Origin: a bacterium
GTDB taxonomy: Bacteria > Cyanobacteriota > Vampirovibrionia > Gastranaerophilales > Gastranaerophilaceae
Length of the DNA stretch: 16,593 bases
Assembly: GCA_017477685.1 (NCBI GenBank)
Contig: JAFUUT010000164.1
Location: 1 to 16,593, forward strand
Direction of reading: 5' to 3'
How positions within the stretch are numbered: the first letter of the stretch is position 1; each line of letters starts with the position of its first letter. Below the pieces are notes generated by a model. The model did not search any database. It worked only from the letters and a program-made list of their open reading frames with translations, and was not told the origin of the DNA. Positions 1 through 7,163 of this stretch are shown here, piece by piece. Position numbers and translations under genes: made by a program.

Positions 1-2
1 CT

Positions 3-1394
3 TTGGCGGTTAACATTTTGAAAAGTACACGCAGGGAAGCTTTAAAAGCTCTTTTGCGTGATGATAAGAAAAAACGCAGAATAAAAGTTCATGCGATGTC
101 TTTAATTGAACGTCGTAAAAAACTTCAATCAAAAATACTGGAAGAAGAAGATTTCAAACCGCTTTTGGAAGCTTTTCCATGCTGGTGTGTTACAACATAT
201 GCGGTTTCTGACTCTTTGCCGTTAAAACCCGGTATGTTTGATGTTGCAATTATTGATGAGGCATCACAATGTGATATCGCAAGTTGTTTCCCAATTATGT
301 ACAGGGCAAAAAAATCTGTTATTGTCGGTGATGACAAGCAGCTGCCACACTTGTCATTCCTTGAAAAAGCTAAAGAACAATCATTCTTGAGCCAGTACGG
401 AATTCCTGACAAATACCAATTGATGTGGAGATTCAGAACAAACTCTATGTTTGATTTAGCAGATTATTACTCAATGAATTCTGTTATGCTGGATGAACAT
501 TTTAGAAGTTTGCCTGCAATAATCAATTTCTCTAATCGTGAATTTTATTCTGACAGAATAAGAGTTATGAGAAAAGAACCATCTGATTATGTTGCACTTG
601 AAATGGTAAAAGTTGCAGACGGAAAAGTAGATTCTGATGCCACAAGAAACCTTCCTGAAGTTGAGGAACTGGTCAAAGTATTGCACGAAATCATTATTGA
701 AGATGAGCGCAAAAACCCTGACAATCCGACAACTATCGGTATAATTTCACCGTTCAGAGCACAGGTTGAACAGTTGAAAATCTCTGTTCCGAGAGTTCTT
801 TCCGATTATATGATTAAAAAACACCAGATAGAAATCGGTACGGCACACACGTTCCAAGGGGATGAAAGAGATATAATGCTTATTTCTTGGGGATTTGCTA
901 ATAACTCATTCCCGCAGAGTATTACTTTCTTGCAAAAGCCAAATCTTTTCAATGTTGCGATTACGCGTGCAAAAAATAAATGCATAAACTTTGTATCACA
1001 CGATTTGGAAACCATGCCGGACGGTTCGTTCAGAAATTACGTTTCATATATGAAAGAGTATGTTGAACGCAAGCGTGCTTTGGCAAATGATGAGATTGAT
1101 GCAAATATTTATAAAAACAAATTTGAAAAAGAAGTTGCAGATGAGATTCGTAAACTTGATCACAGAGTAGTTGCAGGAGCTGATATTGCAGGATTGAGCG
1201 CAGATTTACTGGTAGATGATTCCTTTGTAATTGAGATTGACGGTGTTGAAGATAACAAGCGTTCAAACATTTCAAATATGAAAAAGCAATCTATATTAGA
1301 AAGATGCGGAATGAAAGTTAAACGTATAACATACCGTGAATGGCAATATTCCCCAAAAGCATGCCTTGACAGAGTTTTAGCAGTAGATATATAG
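3..1394 (+). CDS. Superfamily I DNA/RNA helicase with C-terminal nuclease-like domain (5' truncated by window edge)
   Basis: This is the 3' part of a long gene; no start codon is visible and the Walker A motif must lie upstream. Residues count from the first full codon. The C-terminal SF1 motifs are in order: DEASQ (motif II, about 85-89), GDDKQLP (III, 109-115), a segment IGIISPFRAQVEQL (IV/IVa, 245-258), TAHTFQGDERD (V, 280-290) and NVAITRAKN (VI, 317-325). This pattern is that of the UvrD-like AAA_11/AAA_12 helicases related to Upf1 and Dna2. The last 90 residues look like a Vsr/DUF559-type PD-(D/E)XK nuclease fold: a glutamate in FEKEVADE, then SADLLV and VIEIDG, then an L-x-x-C-G-x-x-V-x-R-I strand. 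Such fusions act in DNA or RNA processing, and some belong to defence systems; the role here is not determined. The gene stops at TAG, which overlaps the ribosome site of the next gene, so the two are probably co-transcribed. Confidence 0.85.
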   Translation: MAVNILKSTRREALKALLRDDKKKRRIKVHAMSLIERRKKLQSKILEEEDFKPLLEAFPCWCVTTYAVSDSLPLKPGMFDVAIIDEASQCDIASCFPIMYRAKKSVIVGDDKQLPHLSFLEKAKEQSFLSQYGIPDKYQLMWRFRTNSMFDLADYYSMNSVMLDEHFRSLPAIINFSNREFYSDRIRVMRKEPSDYVALEMVKVADGKVDSDATRNLPEVEELVKVLHEIIIEDERKNPDNPTTIGIISPFRAQVEQLKISVPRVLSDYMIKKHQIEIGTAHTFQGDERDIMLISWGFANNSFPQSITFLQKPNLFNVAITRAKNKCINFVSHDLETMPDGSFRNYVSYMKEYVERKRALANDEIDANIYKNKFEKEVADEIRKLDHRVVAGADIAGLSADLLVDDSFVIEIDGVEDNKRSNISNMKKQSILERCGMKVKRITYREWQYSPKACLDRVLAVDI

Positions 1395-1403
1395 GAGCAG
1401 ATT

Positions 1404-1718
1404 ATGAGTGAAGAATGTATTTTTTGCAAAATTATAAACGGTGATTTTAATACAGAATTTGTATATGAAAGTGAAAATACGGTTGTATTCAATGATATAA
1501 ATCCAAAAGCGCCCATACATATGCTTGTATGTCCTAAAAAACACGTGCCGTCTTTAAATGAGCTTGAAGATAAAGCACTTATGGCAGAGCTTTTGCAAAC
1601 AGTAAAAGATGTTACTAAAAAAATCGGGCTAAAATCCTACAGAACCCAAATCAATACAGGCAAAGAAGCCGGACAGGAAGTTTTCCACCTGCATATTCAT
1701 GTGATGGGGAAAAAATAG
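1404..1718 (+). CDS. HIT-family (histidine triad) purine nucleotide hydrolase, HinT-like
   Basis: A complete 104-residue HIT protein, close to the usual 105-120 residues of the HinT/PKCI branch. It starts with C-x-F-C-K-I-I-x-G, a family hallmark, and ends with the catalytic triad HLHIHV at about residues 95-100, where the middle histidine attacks the phosphate. A further family segment, NTGKEAGQEVFH, precedes it. HinT enzymes hydrolyse adenosine 5'-phosphoramidates and lysyl-AMP-like compounds in the cytoplasm. The start ATG has an AGGAG site at 1393-1397 that overlaps the stop codon of the upstream helicase gene, which suggests coupled translation. No clear terminator is visible in the 29 bp before the convergent gene. 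Family assignment is firm; the physiological substrate is unknown. Confidence 0.93.
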   Translation: MSEECIFCKIINGDFNTEFVYESENTVVFNDINPKAPIHMLVCPKKHVPSLNELEDKALMAELLQTVKDVTKKIGLKSYRTQINTGKEAGQEVFHLHIHVMGKK

Positions 1719-1747
1719 TTTAATTTGACCGAATAATCCAATAATCA

Positions 1748-2797
1748 TTATGCAAGATCTATTGCTTTATTTGCCATGATATGATCGAGAGCCCTACCAA
1801 TAGCGGATACAGACCCAAGTGTTTCTGATGTTTCCATAGAATCAGGCTTGTCAAGAGTAGGTGGCTCAACTGTTTCTGAATCGGGTTCAAAACCGTAAAC
1901 CTGTTTCATTACGTCTAGTGCATAAACAATATCATCATATTTGCAAGATGCAATAAATACTGCAGCCTTTTCCAGATCCAAATTCCCTTCACTATTTTTC
2001 ACTGAATTAATTGCATCTATCAGTGAGTTAACAGATACCGACATATTATTATTTGAAATTATCGTTTCTATAAAATTAATCATATCTGATGATATTTCTT
2101 CTCTGCTATTTTGAAGTGCAGTTAAAAGATTATCAGGGGTAGAAGGGGAAGTATCCATTATTTTTCGTTCATTTTTAGACAAAAATTTTGCAATAACCGG
2201 CATTTGATCACCAAGAGCCGTATATATTTCTATTTGAGGGTTATCGATATTATATTTAGCCGCAATTGCTCTGCCTTCAATTTCTTGTTTAGTTGCAAAC
2301 ATGCAATCAATATCACGTTCTCTCTTATCTAATTTGGCAGCTTTTGCAGAAAGGATTTTCTCAGCTTGTTTAATTTTTTCACTAAGTTCTGCTGTATTTG
2401 CTAATTCTTCATCACGGATTTTATCCATCGCAGCCTTTTTTACAGATTCCAATTCTGCTTTTATTTCTTGCTCTTGGTTATTCAGAGTTTCCTGTTTAGT
2501 TTTGTTTTCAGTGTTAAAATTTTGTATTCTCTTTTTCAATGCTATTATTTGAGCAGTTACGGCTGATACAATGTCTTGTGGATTTTTTACACCTGTCAAT
2601 CCTGCAAGTTTATTTTTGCGAATAAAATCAGATATATCATCTCCATTTTGTATTGAACCGTCATTAACACTTTTTACAAATTCATCCATTATCTCGTTTT
2701 CAGTATTGCCGCAAAAATTCACATACGAGTTGGGGTACAAATTATTTGTACTATGTGGTTTATATAAATTTTGGTTATTGATATTTTGAATTAACAT
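1748..2797 (-). CDS. Unknown protein with F-x-G N-terminus, coiled coil and one copy of a repeat shared with the upstream gene
   Basis: A 349-residue protein of no family I recognise. It has no signal peptide or membrane segment. The first 30 residues are rich in Asn and Tyr and end in VNFCGN, with F28 and G30. Residues about 85-165 form a long Lys/Glu/Gln-rich coiled coil. Residues about 228-287 match the repeats of the neighbouring upstream protein, with LQNSREEISSDMINF followed about 38 residues later by KNSEGNLDLEKAAVF. A Pro/Glu/Thr-rich stretch (about 303-325) links to a short helical end. The start has AAGGA at 2805-2809, 7 nt upstream. Only 17 bp separate it from the upstream gene, so they form an operon and are probably paralogues. 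TAA stop. A scaffold or structural role is possible but is guesswork. Confidence 0.8.
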   Translation of the reverse strand: MLIQNINNQNLYKPHSTNNLYPNSYVNFCGNTENEIMDEFVKSVNDGSIQNGDDISDFIRKNKLAGLTGVKNPQDIVSAVTAQIIALKKRIQNFNTENKTKQETLNNQEQEIKAELESVKKAAMDKIRDEELANTAELSEKIKQAEKILSAKAAKLDKRERDIDCMFATKQEIEGRAIAAKYNIDNPQIEIYTALGDQMPVIAKFLSKNERKIMDTSPSTPDNLLTALQNSREEISSDMINFIETIISNNNMSVSVNSLIDAINSVKNSEGNLDLEKAAVFIASCKYDDIVYALDVMKQVYGFEPDSETVEPPTLDKPDSMETSETLGSVSAIGRALDHIMANKAIDLA

Positions 2798-2814
2798 TAT
2801 ATTTTCCTTATTGG

Positions 2815-4332
2815 TTAACTTATAGTTGTTCCGGTGACTCGTACTTGTTCATGATTGGATAAACCACGAAGTCCGTACACATTACCGTTTATAAATCTCA
2901 AATTACCTACATCCGTTAAGTGTTCTACAGAATCAAAATCGACGGTTGCTATTATACTTTCTATGAGTTCAAAAGCTTCATTACTATCACATTTATAATA
3001 TTGAGGGTGAAACATATATCCTGCCATAGATATGATATCTAAAAATCCTTTTTTATTGACTGTGGCTTTGAATTTTTGCTGGCCAGCGCTATCTTTATGT
3101 GAATTTATTTTATAAGCAAGTTCTTGCACTTTTTGGATTCTTTCACTTATAAAATCTTTTAAATCTTGACACTCATCTGGTATTTTATATCGTTTTTGAA
3201 TAAACTCTATTGTTGAATGTAATGATGAATCTTTGCAAGAGTAATATGCAAAGAAAGATTTTACTTTATCGCCATCTATATTTCCGTTTTCATCTTTTAC
3301 GCAAAAGACAGCAGATGGCAAATAGAGCATATCAGGATATTCATCTGCTTTTAGCAGATTTTCTAAAAATTTTACTGTTTGGTCAGGAATTTTTCCTTCA
3401 TTATTTTGCATTTCAGTCAATAATACTTGATATATCTTTTCAAAATCGGGTTTTACTCTAGACGGATTTATAACTTTATGACACGTTAAAAATACATTTG
3501 CTTTTTCAGGATTTATATTACCATTTTCATCTTTTACCATAGATATTGCTGATTTTAAATTTTTGACAGTCATGTTTTGCGCTTCCAGAGCCTTGTCCAC
3601 AAAATCAATCATATCAACAGAAATATTACCTTCATTGTTTTGCATAACTTTTGCTATTTCCACAAGGGTAGATGAGGATTTATTAGTTAATTTATTTTTG
3701 TGTGATTTAATACTTTTTCCAACAACATATAATTGTTCGCCAATGTTTTTATATAAGCTGACTTCCGAATTTTCAATACCATTTACAACTCTGAAAGCAC
3801 TTTCCATATTTTCATCGATTTTATCTTTATTTATGGAGAAACCTTTTAATCTGTCATTAAGTGCGGCATCTTTTTTTTGCAATTGAGCATCACGTTGTTG
3901 AAGTTCTTCCACTCTTTTTTGCAGATCTGTCATAATTTGAGCTCGGATTTGCTCGGTTTCGGTTTTTATTACTAAATTAGTGGCATTTTCAACTTCTTTT
4001 CTCAAAGCTGAATGTCTTGTTTCAGTAGTTTTGACCGATTCATCAGCTTCCCGTTCCGCTTTATTTTGGTTTTTTAAAGCTTCACAAAGACTTTCTAACA
4101 AATCTTTTAGAGAAGACTTTGGCATATATGTATGTCCAAATCTTGTTTGCAAAAATCCATGGTCCTGCATTCTTTTTGTAAGGTCTTCATCAGACATATT
4201 ATTATTTTCTTGTACATTTTCAATAAATTTATCGCCCAATTCTCCGCTAAAACTCATTGCATTCTGAGGTTTTTGCGAAAGGGTGTAAGTATATCTGTTA
4301 TAATTTTGAGATGGGATAGATTGCAGTAACAT
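2815..4332 (-). CDS. Unknown protein with F-x-G N-terminus, coiled coil and a 78-residue tandem repeat
   Basis: A 505-residue protein of unrecognised function and the first gene of a two-gene unit with its likely paralogue. The N-terminus is polar and Asn/Gln/Tyr-rich, ending in MSFSGE, again with F28 and G30. A coiled coil occupies about residues 85-165. Two copies of a repeat follow at about 230-288 and 308-367, with a period of 78 residues. Each contains MQNNEGxI and, about 37 residues later, VKDENGNI, so the basic unit may be about 38 residues repeated four times. The last 120 residues have no visible motif. No signal peptide or membrane helix is seen. The start has AAGGA at 4343-4347, 10 nt upstream. 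The acidic G-x-I loops resemble EF-hand loops only in part and lack the first and last calcium ligands. Confidence 0.8.
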   Translation of the reverse strand: MLLQSIPSQNYNRYTYTLSQKPQNAMSFSGELGDKFIENVQENNNMSDEDLTKRMQDHGFLQTRFGHTYMPKSSLKDLLESLCEALKNQNKAEREADESVKTTETRHSALRKEVENATNLVIKTETEQIRAQIMTDLQKRVEELQQRDAQLQKKDAALNDRLKGFSINKDKIDENMESAFRVVNGIENSEVSLYKNIGEQLYVVGKSIKSHKNKLTNKSSSTLVEIAKVMQNNEGNISVDMIDFVDKALEAQNMTVKNLKSAISMVKDENGNINPEKANVFLTCHKVINPSRVKPDFEKIYQVLLTEMQNNEGKIPDQTVKFLENLLKADEYPDMLYLPSAVFCVKDENGNIDGDKVKSFFAYYSCKDSSLHSTIEFIQKRYKIPDECQDLKDFISERIQKVQELAYKINSHKDSAGQQKFKATVNKKGFLDIISMAGYMFHPQYYKCDSNEAFELIESIIATVDFDSVEHLTDVGNLRFINGNVYGLRGLSNHEQVRVTGTTIS

Positions 4333-4358
4333 TTATAATTTTTCCTTGATAGTTGTTA

Positions 4359-4377
4359 ATAAGTATTTGTTACTTAT
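4359..4377. promoter_or_regulatory. Small inverted repeat in the leader of the repeat-protein operon
   Basis: ATAAGTA (4359-4365) and TACTTAT (4371-4377) are perfect inverted arms around the 5-nt loop TTTGT, about 27 bp upstream of the start codon of the 505-residue gene. This could be an operator or a weak leader hairpin. In AT-rich sequence a 7-bp repeat may arise by chance, so the call is weak. The rest of 4378-4451 holds no gene I can support. Confidence 0.25.
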
Positions 4378-4451
4378 AAAAACCATAAAAGAAAATTTTG
4401 CTACTTTATAAAATGACTCTTTACATTTTGTAATAAAATACAAAACTGTTG

Positions 4452-4880
4452 TTATTTGTCATATCTGTTTTTATAGACAAGATATGAAAATCTTTCAAAT
4501 GTAAAATCAATATCTATGCTATCACCCAAGAAATTTTTAGGCAAAGGGGTAACTTTTCCTGTTGCAGAAAGCGCAAGCAGCGCTGTTCTGTCAAATTCTT
4601 TATCACCTGAAGACTTTGCAATCATCGGATTTTGAATAGTACCGTCACGCAATATGGTAAAATTTACAATCGTTTTATTTTTAAAACTATTTTGCGGCGG
4701 AGCCCAATTGGCTTTGATTTCATACTCCATATCTTTCATATAATCATCAATTGTATAAACCTTTTGCACAGGCGGCGGGACAGGAGCTTTTTTATTCCTT
4801 GAAAATATAAAGCCTCTTGCAAATGCACCCGAACAGCCCAAAAATAAAACCAATAATGTTCCTGTGATAATCTTTTTCAT
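4452..4880 (-). CDS. Secreted or membrane-anchored protein with a TonB C-terminal domain
   Basis: A 142-residue protein. Residues 1-21 form a signal sequence: MKK, a hydrophobic core, then AFA before R22, a plausible signal peptidase I site. A Cys at 16 within LFLGCSG is a poor lipobox match. A Pro-rich linker (APVPPPV, about 32-38) is followed by a TonB_C-type domain (about 52-128) with VNFTILRDGTIQNPMIAKSS and then D-x-x-A-L-L-A-L, typical of TonB/TolA-like periplasmic domains. TonB proper keeps its N-terminal helix uncleaved with a SxxxH motif and pairs with ExbB/ExbD; neither that motif nor those genes are visible here. The protein may therefore be a free-standing periplasmic TonB_C protein rather than an energy transducer. 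The ribosome site is weak. It lies 53 bp downstream of metG on the same strand. Confidence 0.75.
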   Translation of the reverse strand: MKKIITGTLLVLFLGCSGAFARGFIFSRNKKAPVPPPVQKVYTIDDYMKDMEYEIKANWAPPQNSFKNKTIVNFTILRDGTIQNPMIAKSSGDKEFDRTALLALSATGKVTPLPKNFLGDSIDIDFTFERFSYLVYKNRYDK

Positions 4881-4933
4881 ACAAAAATGATAAAAGATTT
4901 GAAAAGTTATGGCAATAAGTTAAGTGGATGATT

Positions 4934-6517
4934 TTATACCTTTGCTTTTGTTTTATCTGCAAGTTCTGAATCAACTCTCAAAAATACAGGATGAATATCT
5001 TCTTTAGATATCAGTTTGCCGACTTTAATATTTGAAGTTGTTATATCATCATATTTTGTGGAAATATCATAAGACAATTGTTTTGCCATATCTTGTGCAA
5101 TATTTGGACAGTATGGGTAAATCAATGATGATATTACGCACATAACTTCAAGAACTGTTGCCAAAACTTGTCCGCATTCTGTCATTTTTTCTTCTTTTGC
5201 CAGTGTCCAAGGAGCATTGTCTGTTACAAATTTGTTTGCAGCATCTACAATAGAAATTATTTCTTGTGCAGCTTCTTGTATTTCAAAATGATTAAAATGA
5301 TTTTCAACAATTTTTACTGTGCCTAATGTCGTTTTTATAAGGCTTTCGGCTTCTTTAGAACGATTTGTTAAAAATTCTTCTTTAATTTCTCCGTCAAAAT
5401 ATTTTACAAGCATGGAAAGACTTCTGTTTAGCAAATTACCCATACTGTTTGCAAGATGAGCATTTACTTTTTCTTTAAAATCCTGATCGGAATAATTTCC
5501 GTCCCTTCCGCAAGGAGCTGAAGTTGCCATATAATATCTAAACGCATCAGGGGTTGAAAGTTCAAAGTTTTCCAAAACAGATGTCGGCGAAACAACATTG
5601 CCTAATGATTTTGACATTTTTGTTTCATCAATAGTAATCCAACCGTGAGCAAAAATATGTTTAGGCAAAGGCAAATCCAGTGCCAAAAGTATTGCAGGCC
5701 AATATATTGCATGGAATTTCAAAATATCTTTTCCTATAACATGAACATCAACCGGCCACAATTTTTTAAATTGTTCCGATGAATTCCCGTCAGGATCATA
5801 ACCCAATGCTGTTATGTAATTTGACAAAGCATCAATCCATACATAAATTGATTGCTCAGGGTCATCCAAAATATCAATTCCCCAGCCGACATTCTCTTTT
5901 GAACGTGAAACCGAAATATCCTGAATATCTTCCAGTTGGTTTATAACTTCATTTGCTCTGAAACTAGGAACAATGAAATCCGGATGTTCTTTTATATGTT
6001 TGATAATAGCATCTTTATAATCTGTTAATTTGAAGAAATAGTTTTCTTCTTTTACGATATCAGGCTTTTTCATATGGTCAGGACAAAGTCCGTCTTCGGT
6101 TAAGTCTTTCGGGTTCAAAAAGCATTCACATCCCTGACAATACCAGCCTTCATATTCGTGTTTATAAATTGCACCTTTGTCTTTTAATTTTTGGAAGATT
6201 TTTTGAACAATTTTTTCATGATCTTCATCCGTTGTTCTGATAAATCTGTTATATTTAACATCCAATGCACTCCACGCATCTTTGAATTTTTGTGAATTCA
6301 TATCGCATAATTCTTTTGGTGTTATACCTTGAGAAGCTGCTGTTTTTTGAATTTTGATACCGTGTTCATCAGTACCGGTCAAGAAAAACAAATTATCTGT
6401 TCTCAAAGAATAATGTCTTGCGATTATATCTGTCAAAATCTTTTCATATGCATGTCCAATATGCGGGGCTCCGTTTACATAATCAATAGCGGTCGTTAAA
6501 TAATATTTATCAATCAT
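4934..6517 (-). CDS. metG: Methionyl-tRNA synthetase
   Basis: Charges tRNA-Met with methionine in the cytoplasm (class Ia synthetase). All landmarks are present in 527 residues: the HIGH motif as HIGH at 19-22 (APHIGHAYEK), the connective-peptide zinc knuckle with C127, C130, C145 and H148, the RTTDEDH segment at 94-100, and KMSKS at 300-304 (ETKMSKSLGN), followed by the anticodon-binding helical domain. The C-x2-C...C-P-x-H knuckle, with His as fourth ligand, is as in cyanobacterial MetRS. There is no C-terminal EMAP/Trbp111 tRNA-binding extension, so this is the short form. The start ATG has GAGGA at 6526-6530, 8 nt upstream. The gene diverges from the gene at 6668. TAA stop. Confidence 0.97.
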   Translation of the reverse strand: MIDKYYLTTAIDYVNGAPHIGHAYEKILTDIIARHYSLRTDNLFFLTGTDEHGIKIQKTAASQGITPKELCDMNSQKFKDAWSALDVKYNRFIRTTDEDHEKIVQKIFQKLKDKGAIYKHEYEGWYCQGCECFLNPKDLTEDGLCPDHMKKPDIVKEENYFFKLTDYKDAIIKHIKEHPDFIVPSFRANEVINQLEDIQDISVSRSKENVGWGIDILDDPEQSIYVWIDALSNYITALGYDPDGNSSEQFKKLWPVDVHVIGKDILKFHAIYWPAILLALDLPLPKHIFAHGWITIDETKMSKSLGNVVSPTSVLENFELSTPDAFRYYMATSAPCGRDGNYSDQDFKEKVNAHLANSMGNLLNRSLSMLVKYFDGEIKEEFLTNRSKEAESLIKTTLGTVKIVENHFNHFEIQEAAQEIISIVDAANKFVTDNAPWTLAKEEKMTECGQVLATVLEVMCVISSLIYPYCPNIAQDMAKQLSYDISTKYDDITTSNIKVGKLISKEDIHPVFLRVDSELADKTKAKV

Positions 6518-6603
6518 TTATAAAATCCTCGTTTCCAAAATGTATTTACCCCTTAATCGTATCATAAAAATAAAAAATACCTTTTTTAACAAATGTAAAA
6601 AAA

Positions 6604-6643
6604 TTGACAAAATAACATGACAAAAATTTTTCGTTATTCTAAT
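6604..6643 (+). promoter_or_regulatory. Candidate promoter for the 6668 gene
   Basis: The 150-bp divergent gap between metG and the 6668 gene holds a perfect TTGACA at 6604-6609, but no good -10 lies 16-18 nt further on. An alternative pair is ATGACA (6617-6622) with TCTAAT (6638-6643), at a short spacing of 15. If transcription starts near 6650, the ATG at 6617 would lie outside the transcript, which supports the downstream start at 6668. Weak call. Confidence 0.3.
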
Positions 6644-6667
6644 ATCAAAATAGAAGTCGGAGGGATA

Positions 6668-7159
6668 ATGATAGATAATACATTTGATAATTCAACGGAT
6701 TTTGATTTAACTTCGAAAAGTGCATTCTCAAGTGAAAATGATTCTTTTACCTCTCGTTCTATTGCGGCATTACTTGCAAGAAATATTGTTCCGCAATCTC
6801 ACAAGAATATTGCAGATAATTATTTGATTATAAAAAAAGTTTTTAAATTTCAGGTGTGCCAAAGCAGAATTTCTAATGTAGAAAAATCATTGTTAGAAAA
6901 ATATGATTTTAACACTTTAGAATTTACTACAATGAAACAAATGTATAATGAATTGGCACTTTTGCAGCAATGGTCTTTGAGTGATGATATACAACTAAAA
7001 ACAGATTCAGAAAATATTTTGTTAATTAGGGTTAAAGAACTAAAATTCCTTGAAGCAAACCGTTATGCTTCAATATCAAACGAACTTTATAACGGCTACA
7101 AAGGCTTGGAACAATATTTGAGAGAAATCAGCAAATTCCACGGCTCTCAGAATTTATAA
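6668..7159 (+). CDS. Unknown 163-residue helical protein, convergent with the FlhA-domain gene
   Basis: I do not recognise this protein. The frame is open from an ATG at 6617, but I chose the ATG at 6668 because a GGAGG at 6659-6663 sits just before it and the upstream ATG has no ribosome site. The first 40 residues are Ser/Asp/Thr-rich and probably disordered. The rest looks helical and charged, with no signal peptide, no membrane segment and a single Cys. It ends with TAA only 4 bp from the end of the convergent FlhA-domain gene. No family can be assigned. Confidence 0.7.
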   Translation: MIDNTFDNSTDFDLTSKSAFSSENDSFTSRSIAALLARNIVPQSHKNIADNYLIIKKVFKFQVCQSRISNVEKSLLEKYDFNTLEFTTMKQMYNELALLQQWSLSDDIQLKTDSENILLIRVKELKFLEANRYASISNELYNGYKGLEQYLREISKFHGSQNL

Positions 7160-7163
7160 AGAT

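Noticed and set aside
3249..3645. EF-hand calcium loops in the 505-residue protein (DENGNI, NNEGNI)
   Set aside because: The G-x-I centre fits, but the first Asp and the last Glu of the loop are missing in all copies.
6617..6667. Earlier ATG start for the 163-residue gene
   Set aside because: No ribosome site before 6617, while GGAGG stands before the ATG at 6668; the earlier ATG may even lie within the promoter.
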